From JACKAQ01 sp020634975 [NCBI: Calditrichia bacterium] (GTDB lineage Bacteria > Calditrichota > Calditrichia > RBG-13-44-9): a stretch of 64,000 nucleotides of DNA. The stretch is taken from NCBI GenBank assembly GCA_020634975.1, contig JACKAQ010000001.1:1240001-1304000 (forward strand). The letters are read 5' to 3'. This document shows positions 1 through 10,151 of this stretch, piece after piece. A program made the translations under genes and the position numbers. Each line of letters starts with the position of its first letter. The first letter of the stretch is position 1. Under the pieces are notes generated by a model. That model made no database searches and was not told where the DNA came from. It saw nothing but the letters and a program-made list of their open reading frames with translations.

Positions 1-701
1 CCACCGGCATCGTGTATCTCCAGATGCAAATGCGGCCCGGTCGAATTGCCGGAACTGCCGACAACGCCAAGATATTCCCCGGCAACAACTGTTTCACCAA
101 CATTTTTGGCGGTTGGTGAGTTCTTTTTCATGTGTCCGTACCAGGCTACGGAGCCATCGCTGTGCTGCACATAAACGGCGTTCCAATCCGACCCGTTAAA
201 TCCACAACTGCGATCGTTATTGCCGGAAGCTTTAAAAATAATCGTGCCGGGTGCCGCCGCAACGATGATAATTTCGTCATTATCCATCCGGTACCAGCCG
301 AACGGCCAGGTAAAAATATCCACGCCCTGATGGTTGTAACCGGAGGCAAGGTCATAAGTTCGTTCACCGCAATTGTAATCCTGCAATTGATTGGGAAATG
401 CTGAATTTTGATCCACAAAATTGGAAATACCGTGGTAACCGTAATCCGTTTGACCCAATGCACCGATTACCGGCCATTCCATCAACGTCACCTGTTCTGT
501 TCTTGCAGATTCGATGATACCACGATTTAGTAAATCCTGAATACTTGCATCGAGCTGTTGCTGAATTTCCATGCGCTTTTCTGCTGTTAAACAGGGGAAA
601 TCTTGTCGCGAAAAATCCATTCCACCGCCACCCATATTATTTTGGGCGCTTAATATGTTGAAAATAAACACCATAAATATCGCAAATCGAAAACACTTCA
701 T
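1..701 (-). CDS. M23 (LytM-type) peptidase, secreted, 3' end off the window
   Basis: Reading the minus strand from ATG at 701 gives 233 residues open to the left edge. The start has a good ribosome site (AAGGAGCAGAT). Residues 1-20 form a signal peptide ending ILSAQ. The zinc ligands of the LytM fold are visible: H124 and D128 in NHQGVDIF, and the HLHLEIH motif at 224-230, preceded by SSGNSTGP. These are family hallmarks of glycyl-glycine or peptidoglycan endopeptidases acting in the periplasm or outside the cell. The gene is divergent from the small gene at 881. The C-terminus is missing only because the window ends, so further domains (for example a T9SS signal) cannot be judged. Confidence 0.9.
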   Translation of the reverse strand, partial: MKCFRFAIFMVFIFNILSAQNNMGGGGMDFSRQDFPCLTAEKRMEIQQQLDASIQDLLNRGIIESARTEQVTLMEWPVIGALGQTDYGYHGISNFVDQNSAFPNQLQDYNCGERTYDLASGYNHQGVDIFTWPFGWYRMDNDEIIIVAAAPGTIIFKASGNNDRSCGFNGSDWNAVYVQHSDGSVAWYGHMKKNSPTAKNVGETVVAGEYLGVVGSSGNSTGPHLHLEIHDAG

Positions 702-880
702 ATCTGCTCCTTGATTTATTATGATCCAAATCCCGTTAAAAAATCTAAAAGAAATATCGAAGAATTGACAGCAAAAATTAAGGAATTTGCGTTACGACAG
801 CATTACAATAAAGTTATTTGTGGCGGTGACGATTCTATTAAAAAACAGGGAAGTCATTTTAATTCACGGAAGGAGAAAAA

Positions 881-1054
881 ATGCAGGTATCCGGCGGTGG
901 AAATGCGCAACTGGCGATGCGAATGCTTCAGCAAGCCCAACAGCAGCAGTTGCAGATGGCGCAGGCAACCATTCAAATGGCGCAGGCACAGGAAAATGCA
1001 CAAAACGGACAACAATTGTTAGGTTCTGGTAATTTGGTTGATGTTTATGCGTGA
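881..1054 (+). CDS. small YjfB-like protein (57 aa)
   Basis: A 57-residue gene with a strong ribosome site (GGAAGGAGAAAAA directly before ATG 881), followed 25 bp later by a clear terminator. The product starts MQVSGGGNAQLAMRMLQ and is rich in Gln, Ala and Met (QQAQQQQLQMAQATIQMAQ), predicting a single amphipathic helix. It resembles the short YjfB 'putative motility protein' family (MDVS...A...KQAQ...), whose function is not established. The resemblance is by eye. Neighbours are a divergent M23 peptidase and a convergent ExbB-like gene, so there is no operon partner. It is a real gene by its signals; its role is unknown. Confidence 0.65.
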   Translation: MQVSGGGNAQLAMRMLQQAQQQQLQMAQATIQMAQAQENAQNGQQLLGSGNLVDVYA

Positions 1055-1079
1055 TGTTTCAGGAATGGTATATTTGTTT

Positions 1080-1108
1080 ACGCCGGTCGGTTGACCGGCG
1101 TTTTTTTT
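1080..1108 (+). terminator. Rho-independent terminator of the small gene at 881
   Basis: Perfect 9-bp stem ACGCCGGTC / GACCGGCGT with a 4-base loop GGTT, followed by eight T (1101-1108). It lies between the small + gene and the convergent ExbB-like gene, whose stop is 4 bp further on. Confidence 0.92.
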
Positions 1109-1111
1109 GGT

Positions 1112-1735
1112 TTATTTCCCCTTTAAACTATCCACCAGCAATATCGAAACTTCTTCCATATTTAGCACCAGTTGATCAATTCGTGTATTTGCCAAATTAT
1201 AAATTAGCTGGATACTCATTGCCACAACCAATCCAAATAATGTGGTTAGTAACGCCTGCGAAATCCCCCCGGCAACAACAGCAGGTGAAATATCATCAAC
1301 CATTTGAATGGCTTTGAAAGCCTCAACCATTCCCCAAACCGTGCCGGTAAACCCCAACATTGGCGCCGCAACGATGATAAATCCCAGCCAGATCATACCG
1401 CGCTCTAGCAACGCCGTTTGAATACTGCCCACATTTGTAACTGCTTTCTCCGCGTCAGCAATGTTGTCGTTTGCATAAATCAGACCAGCTGTTAATATTG
1501 TGGAAACAGGATCTTTTTGTGTTTCGCAAATAGCCAACGCAGCGCGGACATTTTGTTTGCGCAATGCAGATTGAACGTTGCGCATAACCTGTCGCGATTG
1601 CCATTCAGCACGTAACAAATGGAATAATTTTACGAACCCGATTATTAAGCCGAAAATCCACATGACCAAAATCGGTAACATAAAATTGCCGCCCTGAAAA
1701 TACAATTTTGTCATCTCATCAATAAATACTGGCAT
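1112..1735 (-). CDS. MotA/TolQ/ExbB proton-channel family protein
   Basis: 207 residues with the family layout: a membrane helix at about 19-37 (MLPILVMWIFGLIIGFVKL), a cytoplasmic helical stretch, then two helices at about 112-133 and 155-180 separated by the conserved GFTGTVWGMVEAFKAI segment. Proteins of this family form the proton-conducting stator ring that energises TonB transport, Tol or gliding-type machines in the inner membrane. Start has AGAAAGGGA upstream. No ExbD/TolR partner is adjacent, which is unusual; the partner may be elsewhere. MotA is less likely because of the small size. Confidence 0.85.
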   Translation of the reverse strand: MPVFIDEMTKLYFQGGNFMLPILVMWIFGLIIGFVKLFHLLRAEWQSRQVMRNVQSALRKQNVRAALAICETQKDPVSTILTAGLIYANDNIADAEKAVTNVGSIQTALLERGMIWLGFIIVAAPMLGFTGTVWGMVEAFKAIQMVDDISPAVVAGGISQALLTTLFGLVVAMSIQLIYNLANTRIDQLVLNMEEVSILLVDSLKGK

Positions 1736-1918
1736 ATTTAATCCCTTTCTGAAAATTTAGTTTAGCGTTAAACCTAATATTTCAAAAAAGATGCCAGCAA
1801 AAAACAAGCACGGTAATACTCTAATAAACAACAACTTAAATAAGTCAACCGGAAATATTCAGAACGATACGGGATTGCAAATTGCAAGAGAGGCATTTAG
1901 AGGTGCAAAACAAATAGA

Positions 1919-1946
1919 AAAGGCAGGTCAAACAACCTGCCTTTTT
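1919..1946 (-). terminator. stem-loop terminator after the M49-like gene
   Basis: 9-bp stem AAGGCAGGT / ACCTGCCTT around a CAAACA loop, 27 bp past the stop of the minus-strand gene ending at 1971. T-runs exist on both sides, so it may act in both directions. Confidence 0.7.
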
Positions 1947-1970
1947 GGTAAAAAAAATAAATATTGAACA

Positions 1971-3671
1971 TTACATCCCCAGTTTTTTCTCAACCGTGTA
2001 AACCGGGCGAATATCAACCGGGATGTCGGATAATTTGTCCAACGCGGTTTGCAATTCGGGAGAAATTTTACGGTATTTGGCGATAAAGGCTTTTGCACCG
2101 TCGTAATCGCCGAGCGCCTGAATCATCAAAATATCATGCGAGAGATCGCGAACTGCAGCGTCCATTTTTGCGTAATTGACGTGGAATCGCGCCGTTTCAG
2201 CGGTGAATTCGACCCCGCCCTTTTCCATCAGATAATTGAGGATAATCGCATTTCCGCCGCCGTGTGCTTCGCTGATGCCAAAGCGGACACTGCGGAAAAT
2301 GCCGCCCACAAAACTGGCGTAAACGGCATCACCAATTTCTTTGCTGAACACACCTTTTTCCACCATAAACGGAAATTGATACAAGCCAACGATATCCGCT
2401 TTTGCTTCTTCCAGCGTGGAATAAGTTTCTTTCAATTCCTGGCTGACGGTGGTTTGCTGTCCGTTTTTGGTGATGGTTCCGGGTCCGATGCCGTGCACCA
2501 TTTCATGCAGCAACACATGATAGAAAAAAGCATCGAACGACACTTTTTGCAGATCATCTTCGTGCAGCACCCGTGCCATTATTTTTCGGGAAATGTTGTC
2601 GTATTTCGCCTGCGTAACGTTACGGAGCATCACCTTTTTACTGCCTTTGGCTTCGCGCACGCGTTCGTCATTCGGCAGGTTGAATGCGATGGTTTGCACA
2701 CCGGCTTTGGTATCGCCGGCGGTAAATACTTCGTTCACCACTTTTATGGGCGATTCGCTGCCGCGATTGAAATTTTTGTGCGCATCGGGAATCGGCAGTC
2801 GTTTTTCCAATTCGTTCAAATATTGCCCGACGGCTTTCAATTTTTGGCTGGCATCGGCATCCACCAACGTAATAAAACATTCGAACGCGGCTTTGTAGCC
2901 GAACAATTCGTCTTCGTAGGTTTCATACGGGCCGATGACGATTTCGATGGTGTGATCTTTCAGATCCATCCAATCCATATCACTTTGGTAATAATCGTTG
3001 CTCAAAAATGCGTCTGCGCGACTGGTGAGATAGGTTTTCAGCGATGCATTTTCCGTAAGTGCCGCAGCTTCACGGAGCAGTTTGGCTGCCGGTTCGAGAA
3101 ATTCCTGATATGCCTCGGAATATGGCACAGCCACCAGTTTTTCACCATCGCGGCGAATGACGGTAAAAAATCCGCGCAATGCGTCTGCATCTTCCGGGTG
3201 GTTTGTTACCCACTCTTCAAATTCGGTTTTGGTCATATCCGCCGGATAATAATTGGCGCCTTCCGGTTTGTGGGTGCCGGTATTGATGAACGGTTTGTCA
3301 TCTTCCAATCGATCGAACGGACCAAAATTTACATCAAAGTAGGCTTTTAAAATGGCGTTGTCCGGCGTGTTGGCTGCGGTTAACGCATCTCGCAAATCGA
3401 CATTTTGGGCATACACCTGACGCAGGAAAATTTCGTCCATCAGCTTGGCGGCCTGCACCAGTTTTGCCAACGCCTGACGATCGCCGTCGCTCAGTACGGA
3501 TTCGTCAAAATCGATGTCAACCGGTTCAAATTTGTCCAGTTGCGCTTTAACCTCGCTAATCGGCTGATGATCTTTTATCACGCTAACATCCTGTTTATTC
3601 GACATTTCCGAGCATCCGACAATCATTGCAAACAACGCCAGTGCCCCAAACATCTTTCCAAATTTTCTCAT
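1971..3671 (-). CDS. M49 (dipeptidyl-peptidase III)-like zinc peptidase lipoprotein
   Basis: 566 residues from ATG 3671 (a TTG two codons earlier is possible; GGAG lies 11 bp before the ATG). The N-terminus is a lipoprotein signal with lipobox IVGC (Cys20). Near residue 387 is HEMVHG, an HExxH zinc motif, and near residue 420 LEEAKADIVGLY, matching the EExxAD third-ligand motif of DPP III-type peptidases. Related proteins are often annotated as Zn-dependent hydrolases of the DPP III family and act on small peptides. It should sit on a membrane facing the periplasm. The next gene upstream is a STAS protein 35 bp away, possibly co-transcribed. Confidence 0.75.
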   Translation of the reverse strand: MRKFGKMFGALALFAMIVGCSEMSNKQDVSVIKDHQPISEVKAQLDKFEPVDIDFDESVLSDGDRQALAKLVQAAKLMDEIFLRQVYAQNVDLRDALTAANTPDNAILKAYFDVNFGPFDRLEDDKPFINTGTHKPEGANYYPADMTKTEFEEWVTNHPEDADALRGFFTVIRRDGEKLVAVPYSEAYQEFLEPAAKLLREAAALTENASLKTYLTSRADAFLSNDYYQSDMDWMDLKDHTIEIVIGPYETYEDELFGYKAAFECFITLVDADASQKLKAVGQYLNELEKRLPIPDAHKNFNRGSESPIKVVNEVFTAGDTKAGVQTIAFNLPNDERVREAKGSKKVMLRNVTQAKYDNISRKIMARVLHEDDLQKVSFDAFFYHVLLHEMVHGIGPGTITKNGQQTTVSQELKETYSTLEEAKADIVGLYQFPFMVEKGVFSKEIGDAVYASFVGGIFRSVRFGISEAHGGGNAIILNYLMEKGGVEFTAETARFHVNYAKMDAAVRDLSHDILMIQALGDYDGAKAFIAKYRKISPELQTALDKLSDIPVDIRPVYTVEKKLGM

Positions 3672-3706
3672 AAACAAAAGAGCTCCTGTGTTTTTCGGAT
3701 TGACGT

Positions 3707-4054
3707 TTAGGCTTCGTTTTCGAAGCTGGCAACAGCGCGATCAGCACTTTCATAGGTATCGAAAATTTTGATCATTTTGGTAATCATCATTACGCTTTGC
3801 ACTTTTTCGGCAACGCTGGAGAGTTTCAGTTTGCCTTCGGCGCTGCTGATCGATGTGTAGCAAGCCATCAGCACACCCAAACCGGAACTGTTCAACCATT
3901 TCACGCCTTTGAGATCGATAACGACATTTTTCGCGCCGTCGGCAATCAGGCTTTTTACTTTTTCGTGCAGTGCGGTTGTTTCCGGTCCGCCCATCATGTT
4001 TCCGGAAATGGTTAACACAGCAATATTACGCTGAAAACTTTCCTTAATTTTCAT
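3707..4054 (-). CDS. STAS-domain anti-sigma factor antagonist-like protein
   Basis: 115 residues forming a single STAS domain of the SpoIIAA type. The conserved segment WLNSSGLGVL holds the serine that is phosphorylated in this family. The ribosome site is GAGGAGCGAGACTT before ATG 4054. Such proteins relay partner-switching signals with anti-sigma kinases and PP2C phosphatases, but neither partner is visible nearby. It is 35 bp upstream of the M49-like gene and could share its transcript. Confidence 0.88.
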   Translation of the reverse strand: MKIKESFQRNIAVLTISGNMMGGPETTALHEKVKSLIADGAKNVVIDLKGVKWLNSSGLGVLMACYTSISSAEGKLKLSSVAEKVQSVMMITKMIKIFDTYESADRAVASFENEA

Positions 4055-4282
4055 AAGTCTCGCTCCTCAATTATGGTGTTTTGGACGTTGATTCAGCAGC
4101 TAAAGTATCGTTTTTTCACTATTTTTCCAATAGATATTTTGAAATGAGATACTTTACCGTTTGCCCGCTTACGCACAGAACAATCACAAAAATATCTTGT
4201 AAGGAATGCCTTAAAATAGTTAAGTTAAAACAATAAATTAATTCAGATTAATCAGACGCGGCAATACCCACTAATCCATTAA

Positions 4283-5659
<1,377 letters not shown>

Positions 5660-5683
5660 TTTATTGGCAAATCGACAGAAAAC

Positions 5684-5714
5684 AAAAAAGGCGGTTGATC
5701 AACCGCCTTTTTTT
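5684..5714. terminator. bidirectional terminator between gdhA and the aminotransferase
   Basis: Stem GGCGGTT / AACCGCC around GATC, with six A before (5684-5689) and seven T after (5708-5714), so it can serve both convergent genes. Confidence 0.93.
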
Positions 5715-5734
5715 ATGTGAACATTTATAATTTT

Positions 5735-6991
5735 TTAGAACGATAATTTGCCCAGCGCCGTTTCCAGATTGCTCATAATTTCCTCAACCTCTTCCAGTTT
5801 GCAGGTTCCGACAGACAGGCGATACCAGTTGGATTCTTCCGAGGTTCCAAAATATGAGAACGGCAAAATACCCACTTTTGCCTCATCCAGAATATAGCGA
5901 TGCACGGCTGCGTTGCTTTCCAGGACTTGTCCGCTTGCGGTTTTGGCGCCTTTCAGATCCATTTGCACGGTAAGATAAATCGCTGCCTGCGGCTCGATGG
6001 CATCTACCTTAAACCCCTTTTCTTTCAACGATTTAAATCCGTTGTAAAAACCATGCAGGCGTTGCTGGATTTCTGAGCAAATGTGGGTCATGTATTCATC
6101 CACCGCCGCATGATTTTTCAGGAATCTGCCCGTACCGATTTGCTCCGGTTTTGGCGCCCACGCGCCCATGTGCGATACGATGGATCGCATTTTAGCCATC
6201 ACATCCACCGGACCAAATCCCCACCCCAAACGCACGCCGGTAGCCGCAAACGATTTGGAAATCCCGTCGATAAAAATAGAATATTCGCGCATCGCAGGAC
6301 GCAGTTGCACTGCGTTGTAATGCTTATTTTCGCCAAAAGTGAGTTGCCAGTAAATGCTGTCGAACACGACATACAGCGGGCGCTGACCGCTGCGGCGATG
6401 GTTTTCCGCCAACACCAGATCGCAAATAGATTCCAGTTTCGCCTTGCTCATTACCGTTCCGGTGGGGTTCAGCGGCGAGCACAGCATGATCATCCGGGCA
6501 TCTTTAACCAGCGGCGCCAGATCTTCTGCGTCGGGCATAAAATTTTGCTCCGGTGAGGTTTCAAAAAATACCGGAATCGATGTGGATAATTGAGTGTAAT
6601 GGTCGTTATTCCACGATGGCACGGGATAAATAACCTTGTCTCCCGGATCGGTAGTCGCGAGATAGGCTGCATAAATCAGCGGTCGGGCACCACTGGCAAT
6701 CAACAAACTGTTGGTGTCGTATTGGACATCCATTTTCATTTTCAACAATTCGCTGACGGCTTCCAACAGCACGGGCAATCCTTTGGCACCGGGATAATTG
6801 GTCTGGTTTTCCTGATAGGCTTTGGTAATTTCCGCTTTCAGCAATTCCGGAATCGGGAAAATTTGTGAATTAAAATCACCAATGGTCAAATTATAGAATT
6901 TTTCGCCTCGGGCAATCCGTTCATTGATTTCTGCTGCCAATGTGATTATCGGTGAAGTTTTAACGCCCTGCGCTAACCGCGATACTCTCAT
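5735..6991 (-). CDS. class I/II PLP-dependent aminotransferase
   Basis: 418 residues counted from ATG 6991, chosen because GGAGATAAAT lies just upstream; an upstream in-frame start at 7081 would add 30 unlike residues. Fold-type I aminotransferase features are present: YPGAKGLPVLLEAV, the NPTGT motif in SPLNPTGTVMS, FDSIYWQL, and the PLP lysine in DGISKSFAATGVRLGWG. The family transfers amino groups from aspartate, alanine or aromatic amino acids to 2-oxo acids; the substrate cannot be told from sequence alone. Proximity to gdhA suggests nitrogen metabolism but the two are convergent, not an operon. Confidence 0.9.
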   Translation of the reverse strand: MRVSRLAQGVKTSPIITLAAEINERIARGEKFYNLTIGDFNSQIFPIPELLKAEITKAYQENQTNYPGAKGLPVLLEAVSELLKMKMDVQYDTNSLLIASGARPLIYAAYLATTDPGDKVIYPVPSWNNDHYTQLSTSIPVFFETSPEQNFMPDAEDLAPLVKDARMIMLCSPLNPTGTVMSKAKLESICDLVLAENHRRSGQRPLYVVFDSIYWQLTFGENKHYNAVQLRPAMREYSIFIDGISKSFAATGVRLGWGFGPVDVMAKMRSIVSHMGAWAPKPEQIGTGRFLKNHAAVDEYMTHICSEIQQRLHGFYNGFKSLKEKGFKVDAIEPQAAIYLTVQMDLKGAKTASGQVLESNAAVHRYILDEAKVGILPFSYFGTSEESNWYRLSVGTCKLEEVEEIMSNLETALGKLSF

Positions 6992-7623
6992 ATTTATCTC
7001 CAGTTTATTGTGCACTCGTTGATTCTGCATAATTCTCGTGAGCTTAAATGTAACACCGGGCATCTCTCGAAAAAAATCCAAAAAGCGATTTTTGGGTAAA
7101 AAAGAAAAATGCGATCACCGGAAATTCACACTTCTGATGATCGCAGGAGACTGGCGGAACATGGCTTATCCGCCGGTAAAATGAGATTTGTATTTTTGAC
7201 TGATTTCTGAAAAAAAGGGCATCCGGCGTGCCCAACACCGGCTGCCCAACTGGAGATATGATGATGCAGAGCAAGATGACAGTAAAAACGGGTTAATTGG
7301 CCTATTTAATCAACCTCTTACTGTAACTTACAACATCAGATAATCCAATTTTCATGCCACGAATTAACCATATGTTGTAAAACGATTTTATGATATTGAT
7401 TTTATTTGACTTATCTTGCAAAATGTTATTTTAGAAAACAAAAAGCCATTCATCGCACCGTGCATATAATTCACCTTCGTGCAAATGGTGCATTATTTAA
7501 ATTGTAATGTTAATCGCAGCATTAACGACAACTGGGTTTATTATTGTTTTTGTGGGTTGCAACATCTATATTTTATGACTATTTGCAATTTAAAAACCTG
7601 AATATTGGAGCCCTGCTGTCTGC
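6992..7623. other. intergenic region without a supported gene
   Basis: About 630 bp between divergent units. Short minus-strand frames here lack ribosome sites and resemble nothing. TTGACT at 7406 is a possible -35 element for the + operon but no good -10 follows. I see no RNA gene or repeat. Confidence 0.6.
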
Positions 7624-8643
7624 ATGCACCTTTCGATTCGTTTTGGCACTATTTTGGCATTAATGTACTGGTTGAGCAGCTGTATATCGGATGCGCCGCG
7701 AATTAACCCACTTGATCCGGCGTTTACTGTAAACCAGAAAATACGGATTCAGGGAAAAGTGACCCGTTTTAACACAACAACCGGCATTGCCAACGCCCAA
7801 ATTTCAATCGGCTCCGGCGAGGTTTTCACCAGAAGCGATGCGAATGGCAATTACACGCTGGAAGCGAATCTCGCGGATGGCAGCTATTTGCTCCGTTGCA
7901 ACGCGCCCGGATATGCCGCCGATTCCACCCAAATAAATTTGCAGGCAGAAACCGCCGCCCAACAAAATTTTTTGCTGAACGGGCTGCCGGAGCTGGAATC
8001 CATTTCGCTGACCACCCGTCATCTGGGTTCATTTATTCCGCCGGATGCGTTTTTTATCGATCTTTTGGTTACAGTAGATGATGTGGATGGGTTGAGCGAT
8101 ATCGATCTGGTGTGGTGCGAAATTCCCGATCTGCAATTTTCGGATACCCTGCAAATTATCCAGCAAAGCCAGCAATATTTTGCGCGGCTCACCACCCGGC
8201 AACTGGATGTTTCTGCGCTGGAAGCGCTGCAGGGCACGCCGTTTTTTGTTTACGTACGGGATATGCAAGGGGATGTAACCATGTCCGATGCCCGGTTTAT
8301 CAGCCGGATTATCGATACTGCACCCGTTACCACTTCCCCAACCGGATTGACCGGACAACCTGTTCAATTCCAATGGCAGGCATTTGCGCAACCGTATTCG
8401 TTTATTTACCGGATAGAGGTTTATCCAAACGTAAACATCGCATTACCGCCGGTTGCAACCATCAACTCTATCCCGTCGGATGAAACGACCATCCAGCTTT
8501 CAACAACGCTCACCGCCGGGGAATACTATTGGGTGCTTTACGCCGTCGATGCATTCGGGAACTACAGCCGCTCTGTTCAAACTGCGTTGATAATTGGCAG
8601 CGCACCATCGACATCACCCACAAACAATGGATTGATTGAATGA
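7624..8643 (+). CDS. lipoprotein with a carboxypeptidase-regulatory-like domain
   Basis: 339 residues. The signal peptide ends in lipobox LSSC (Cys20). Residues about 40-115 (IQGKVTRFNTTTGIANAQISIGSGEVFTRSDANGNYTLEANLADGSY) are an Ig-like carboxypeptidase-regulatory beta-sandwich. A second, fibronectin-like segment near residues 225-325 has PVQFQWQ and GEYYWVLYAVDAFG. No enzyme signature is seen; it is likely an anchored surface or periplasmic protein. It overlaps the next gene by 4 bases (ATGA at 8640), so it heads a translationally coupled unit with the sigma-54 activator, and may be a sensor-side partner. Confidence 0.75.
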   Translation: MHLSIRFGTILALMYWLSSCISDAPRINPLDPAFTVNQKIRIQGKVTRFNTTTGIANAQISIGSGEVFTRSDANGNYTLEANLADGSYLLRCNAPGYAADSTQINLQAETAAQQNFLLNGLPELESISLTTRHLGSFIPPDAFFIDLLVTVDDVDGLSDIDLVWCEIPDLQFSDTLQIIQQSQQYFARLTTRQLDVSALEALQGTPFFVYVRDMQGDVTMSDARFISRIIDTAPVTTSPTGLTGQPVQFQWQAFAQPYSFIYRIEVYPNVNIALPPVATINSIPSDETTIQLSTTLTAGEYYWVLYAVDAFGNYSRSVQTALIIGSAPSTSPTNNGLIE

Positions 8644-10109
8644 GTACCGTAAACCCTTACGATGCACTGCTGCAAATCAGCGAAGAAATTGGCAGCGTGC
8701 ACGATACCGCAGAATTGTTAGACAGAATTACCGACATCGCCATGGGCGTACTGAAAGCGGAACGCGGATTTATGTTGCTAAAATCCGGCAACAGCGGTTT
8801 TTCTGCGACTACTGCCCGAAACATTTCGCAGGAATCCATATCCGGCATCCAAAATCTTTCCAGCAGCGTGGTTAACCAGGTTCTGGAAAATGGCGAACCC
8901 GTGCTCACATTTGATGCCCAAAGCGATTCCCGCTTTGCCAGCGCAGAAAGTGTGGTTATCCAGCAAATCCGCTCCATTGCCTGCACGCCGCTGCTGCGCA
9001 AAAATGAAGTGATCGGCGCAATTTACATGGACAGCCGCATCAATACAGAACAGTTTAACGACGAAAGCCTGCAATTTTTACAGGCATTTGCCCGTCAGGC
9101 AGCGCTGGCGATCGAAAATGCCCGTTTGTTTGAAAAATTGCAAACTGAAAATCGTCAGCTAAAAAAACAAATTTCGCTGAGCACCGTATTCCCGGAAATC
9201 ATCGGCGAAAGCCGGGAGATTCAGGAAATTCTGGACATGATCGACCGCGTTGCGGATGCCAAAGCCACCGTGCTCATCGAAGGCGAAAGCGGCACCGGAA
9301 AGGAACTGGTCGCGCGGGCGCTGCACTACCATTCATCGCGAAAAGACAAATTATTTGTCCCCGTTTTTTGCGGTGGACTTACCGAAAGCTTGCTGGAGAG
9401 CGAACTGTTCGGGCACAAAAAAGGTGCGTTCACCGGCGCGATCGACAACAAAGCCGGGCTTTTTGAAGAAGCGGACGGCGGCACGATTTTTCTCGATGAA
9501 ATCGGCGATATCAACATGAACGTGCAAACAAAATTGCTGCGGGTGATTCAGGAAGGCGAAATCAAACGCGTTGGCGATGCCAAAAGCCGGATTGTGGATG
9601 TGCGAATCGTTTCTGCAACCAATAAAGATTTGTGGAAAGAAGTGCAGGCCAAACGCTTCCGCGAAGATTTGTATTACCGGTTGAACGTCATCAACATCAA
9701 AATGCCGGCGCTGCGCGAACGGGACGAAGATATTTTGGTGCTCGGCAAACATTTCCTGAAAAAATTTGCCCGGATCAACAATAAAGCGATCGACGGATTT
9801 TCGCAAAGCGCGGAAAACAGCATGCTCAGCTACCAATGGCCGGGCAACATCCGGGAGTTGGAAAACACGGTTGAACGTGCGGTCATCCTTGCCCGCAGCG
9901 GCAAAATCACACCGGATTTGCTCAATCTCAGCAAAACCCGGGTAAATGATTTGGCCGGCAAAACCCTGCGGGAAATTGAACGCGCCGTTATCGCGGAAAC
10001 GCTGGAAATTACCGGACACCATCGCGCAAGAACCGCGGAAATTCTGGGAGTTTCGCGTCGCTGGCTGCAATATCGCATCAAAGAATGGGGACTGGACGAC
10101 AAAGAGTGA
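8640..10109 (+). CDS. sigma-54-dependent activator with GAF sensor domain
   Basis: 489 residues: GAF domain about 20-165, AAA+ domain about 188-420 with Walker A GESGTGKE (215-222) and the sigma-54 contact loop GAFTGA (262-267), and a Fis-type helix-turn-helix at the C-terminus (GVSRRWLQYRIKEWG). The GAF domain binds a small ligand or senses redox in other members, replacing a phosphorylated receiver. ATG 8640 overlaps the lipoprotein stop, so the pair is coupled. It probably regulates sigma-54 promoters for this cluster or another; no clear -24/-12 element was found near it. Confidence 0.93.
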   Translation: MSTVNPYDALLQISEEIGSVHDTAELLDRITDIAMGVLKAERGFMLLKSGNSGFSATTARNISQESISGIQNLSSSVVNQVLENGEPVLTFDAQSDSRFASAESVVIQQIRSIACTPLLRKNEVIGAIYMDSRINTEQFNDESLQFLQAFARQAALAIENARLFEKLQTENRQLKKQISLSTVFPEIIGESREIQEILDMIDRVADAKATVLIEGESGTGKELVARALHYHSSRKDKLFVPVFCGGLTESLLESELFGHKKGAFTGAIDNKAGLFEEADGGTIFLDEIGDINMNVQTKLLRVIQEGEIKRVGDAKSRIVDVRIVSATNKDLWKEVQAKRFREDLYYRLNVINIKMPALRERDEDILVLGKHFLKKFARINNKAIDGFSQSAENSMLSYQWPGNIRELENTVERAVILARSGKITPDLLNLSKTRVNDLAGKTLREIERAVIAETLEITGHHRARTAEILGVSRRWLQYRIKEWGLDDKE

Positions 10110-10151
10110 TGGTAACGGGGAGATATTTTTTGAATTTAGTGAGGATTTACA

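Noticed and set aside
2049-3350. 433-residue + strand open frame
   Set aside because: It is the complementary shadow of the M49-like gene; it lacks a ribosome site and its composition (many F, I, H) is that of an antisense frame.
7044-7274. 76-codon minus-strand frame upstream of the aminotransferase
   Set aside because: No ribosome site, low-complexity FFFF run and no resemblance to any family.
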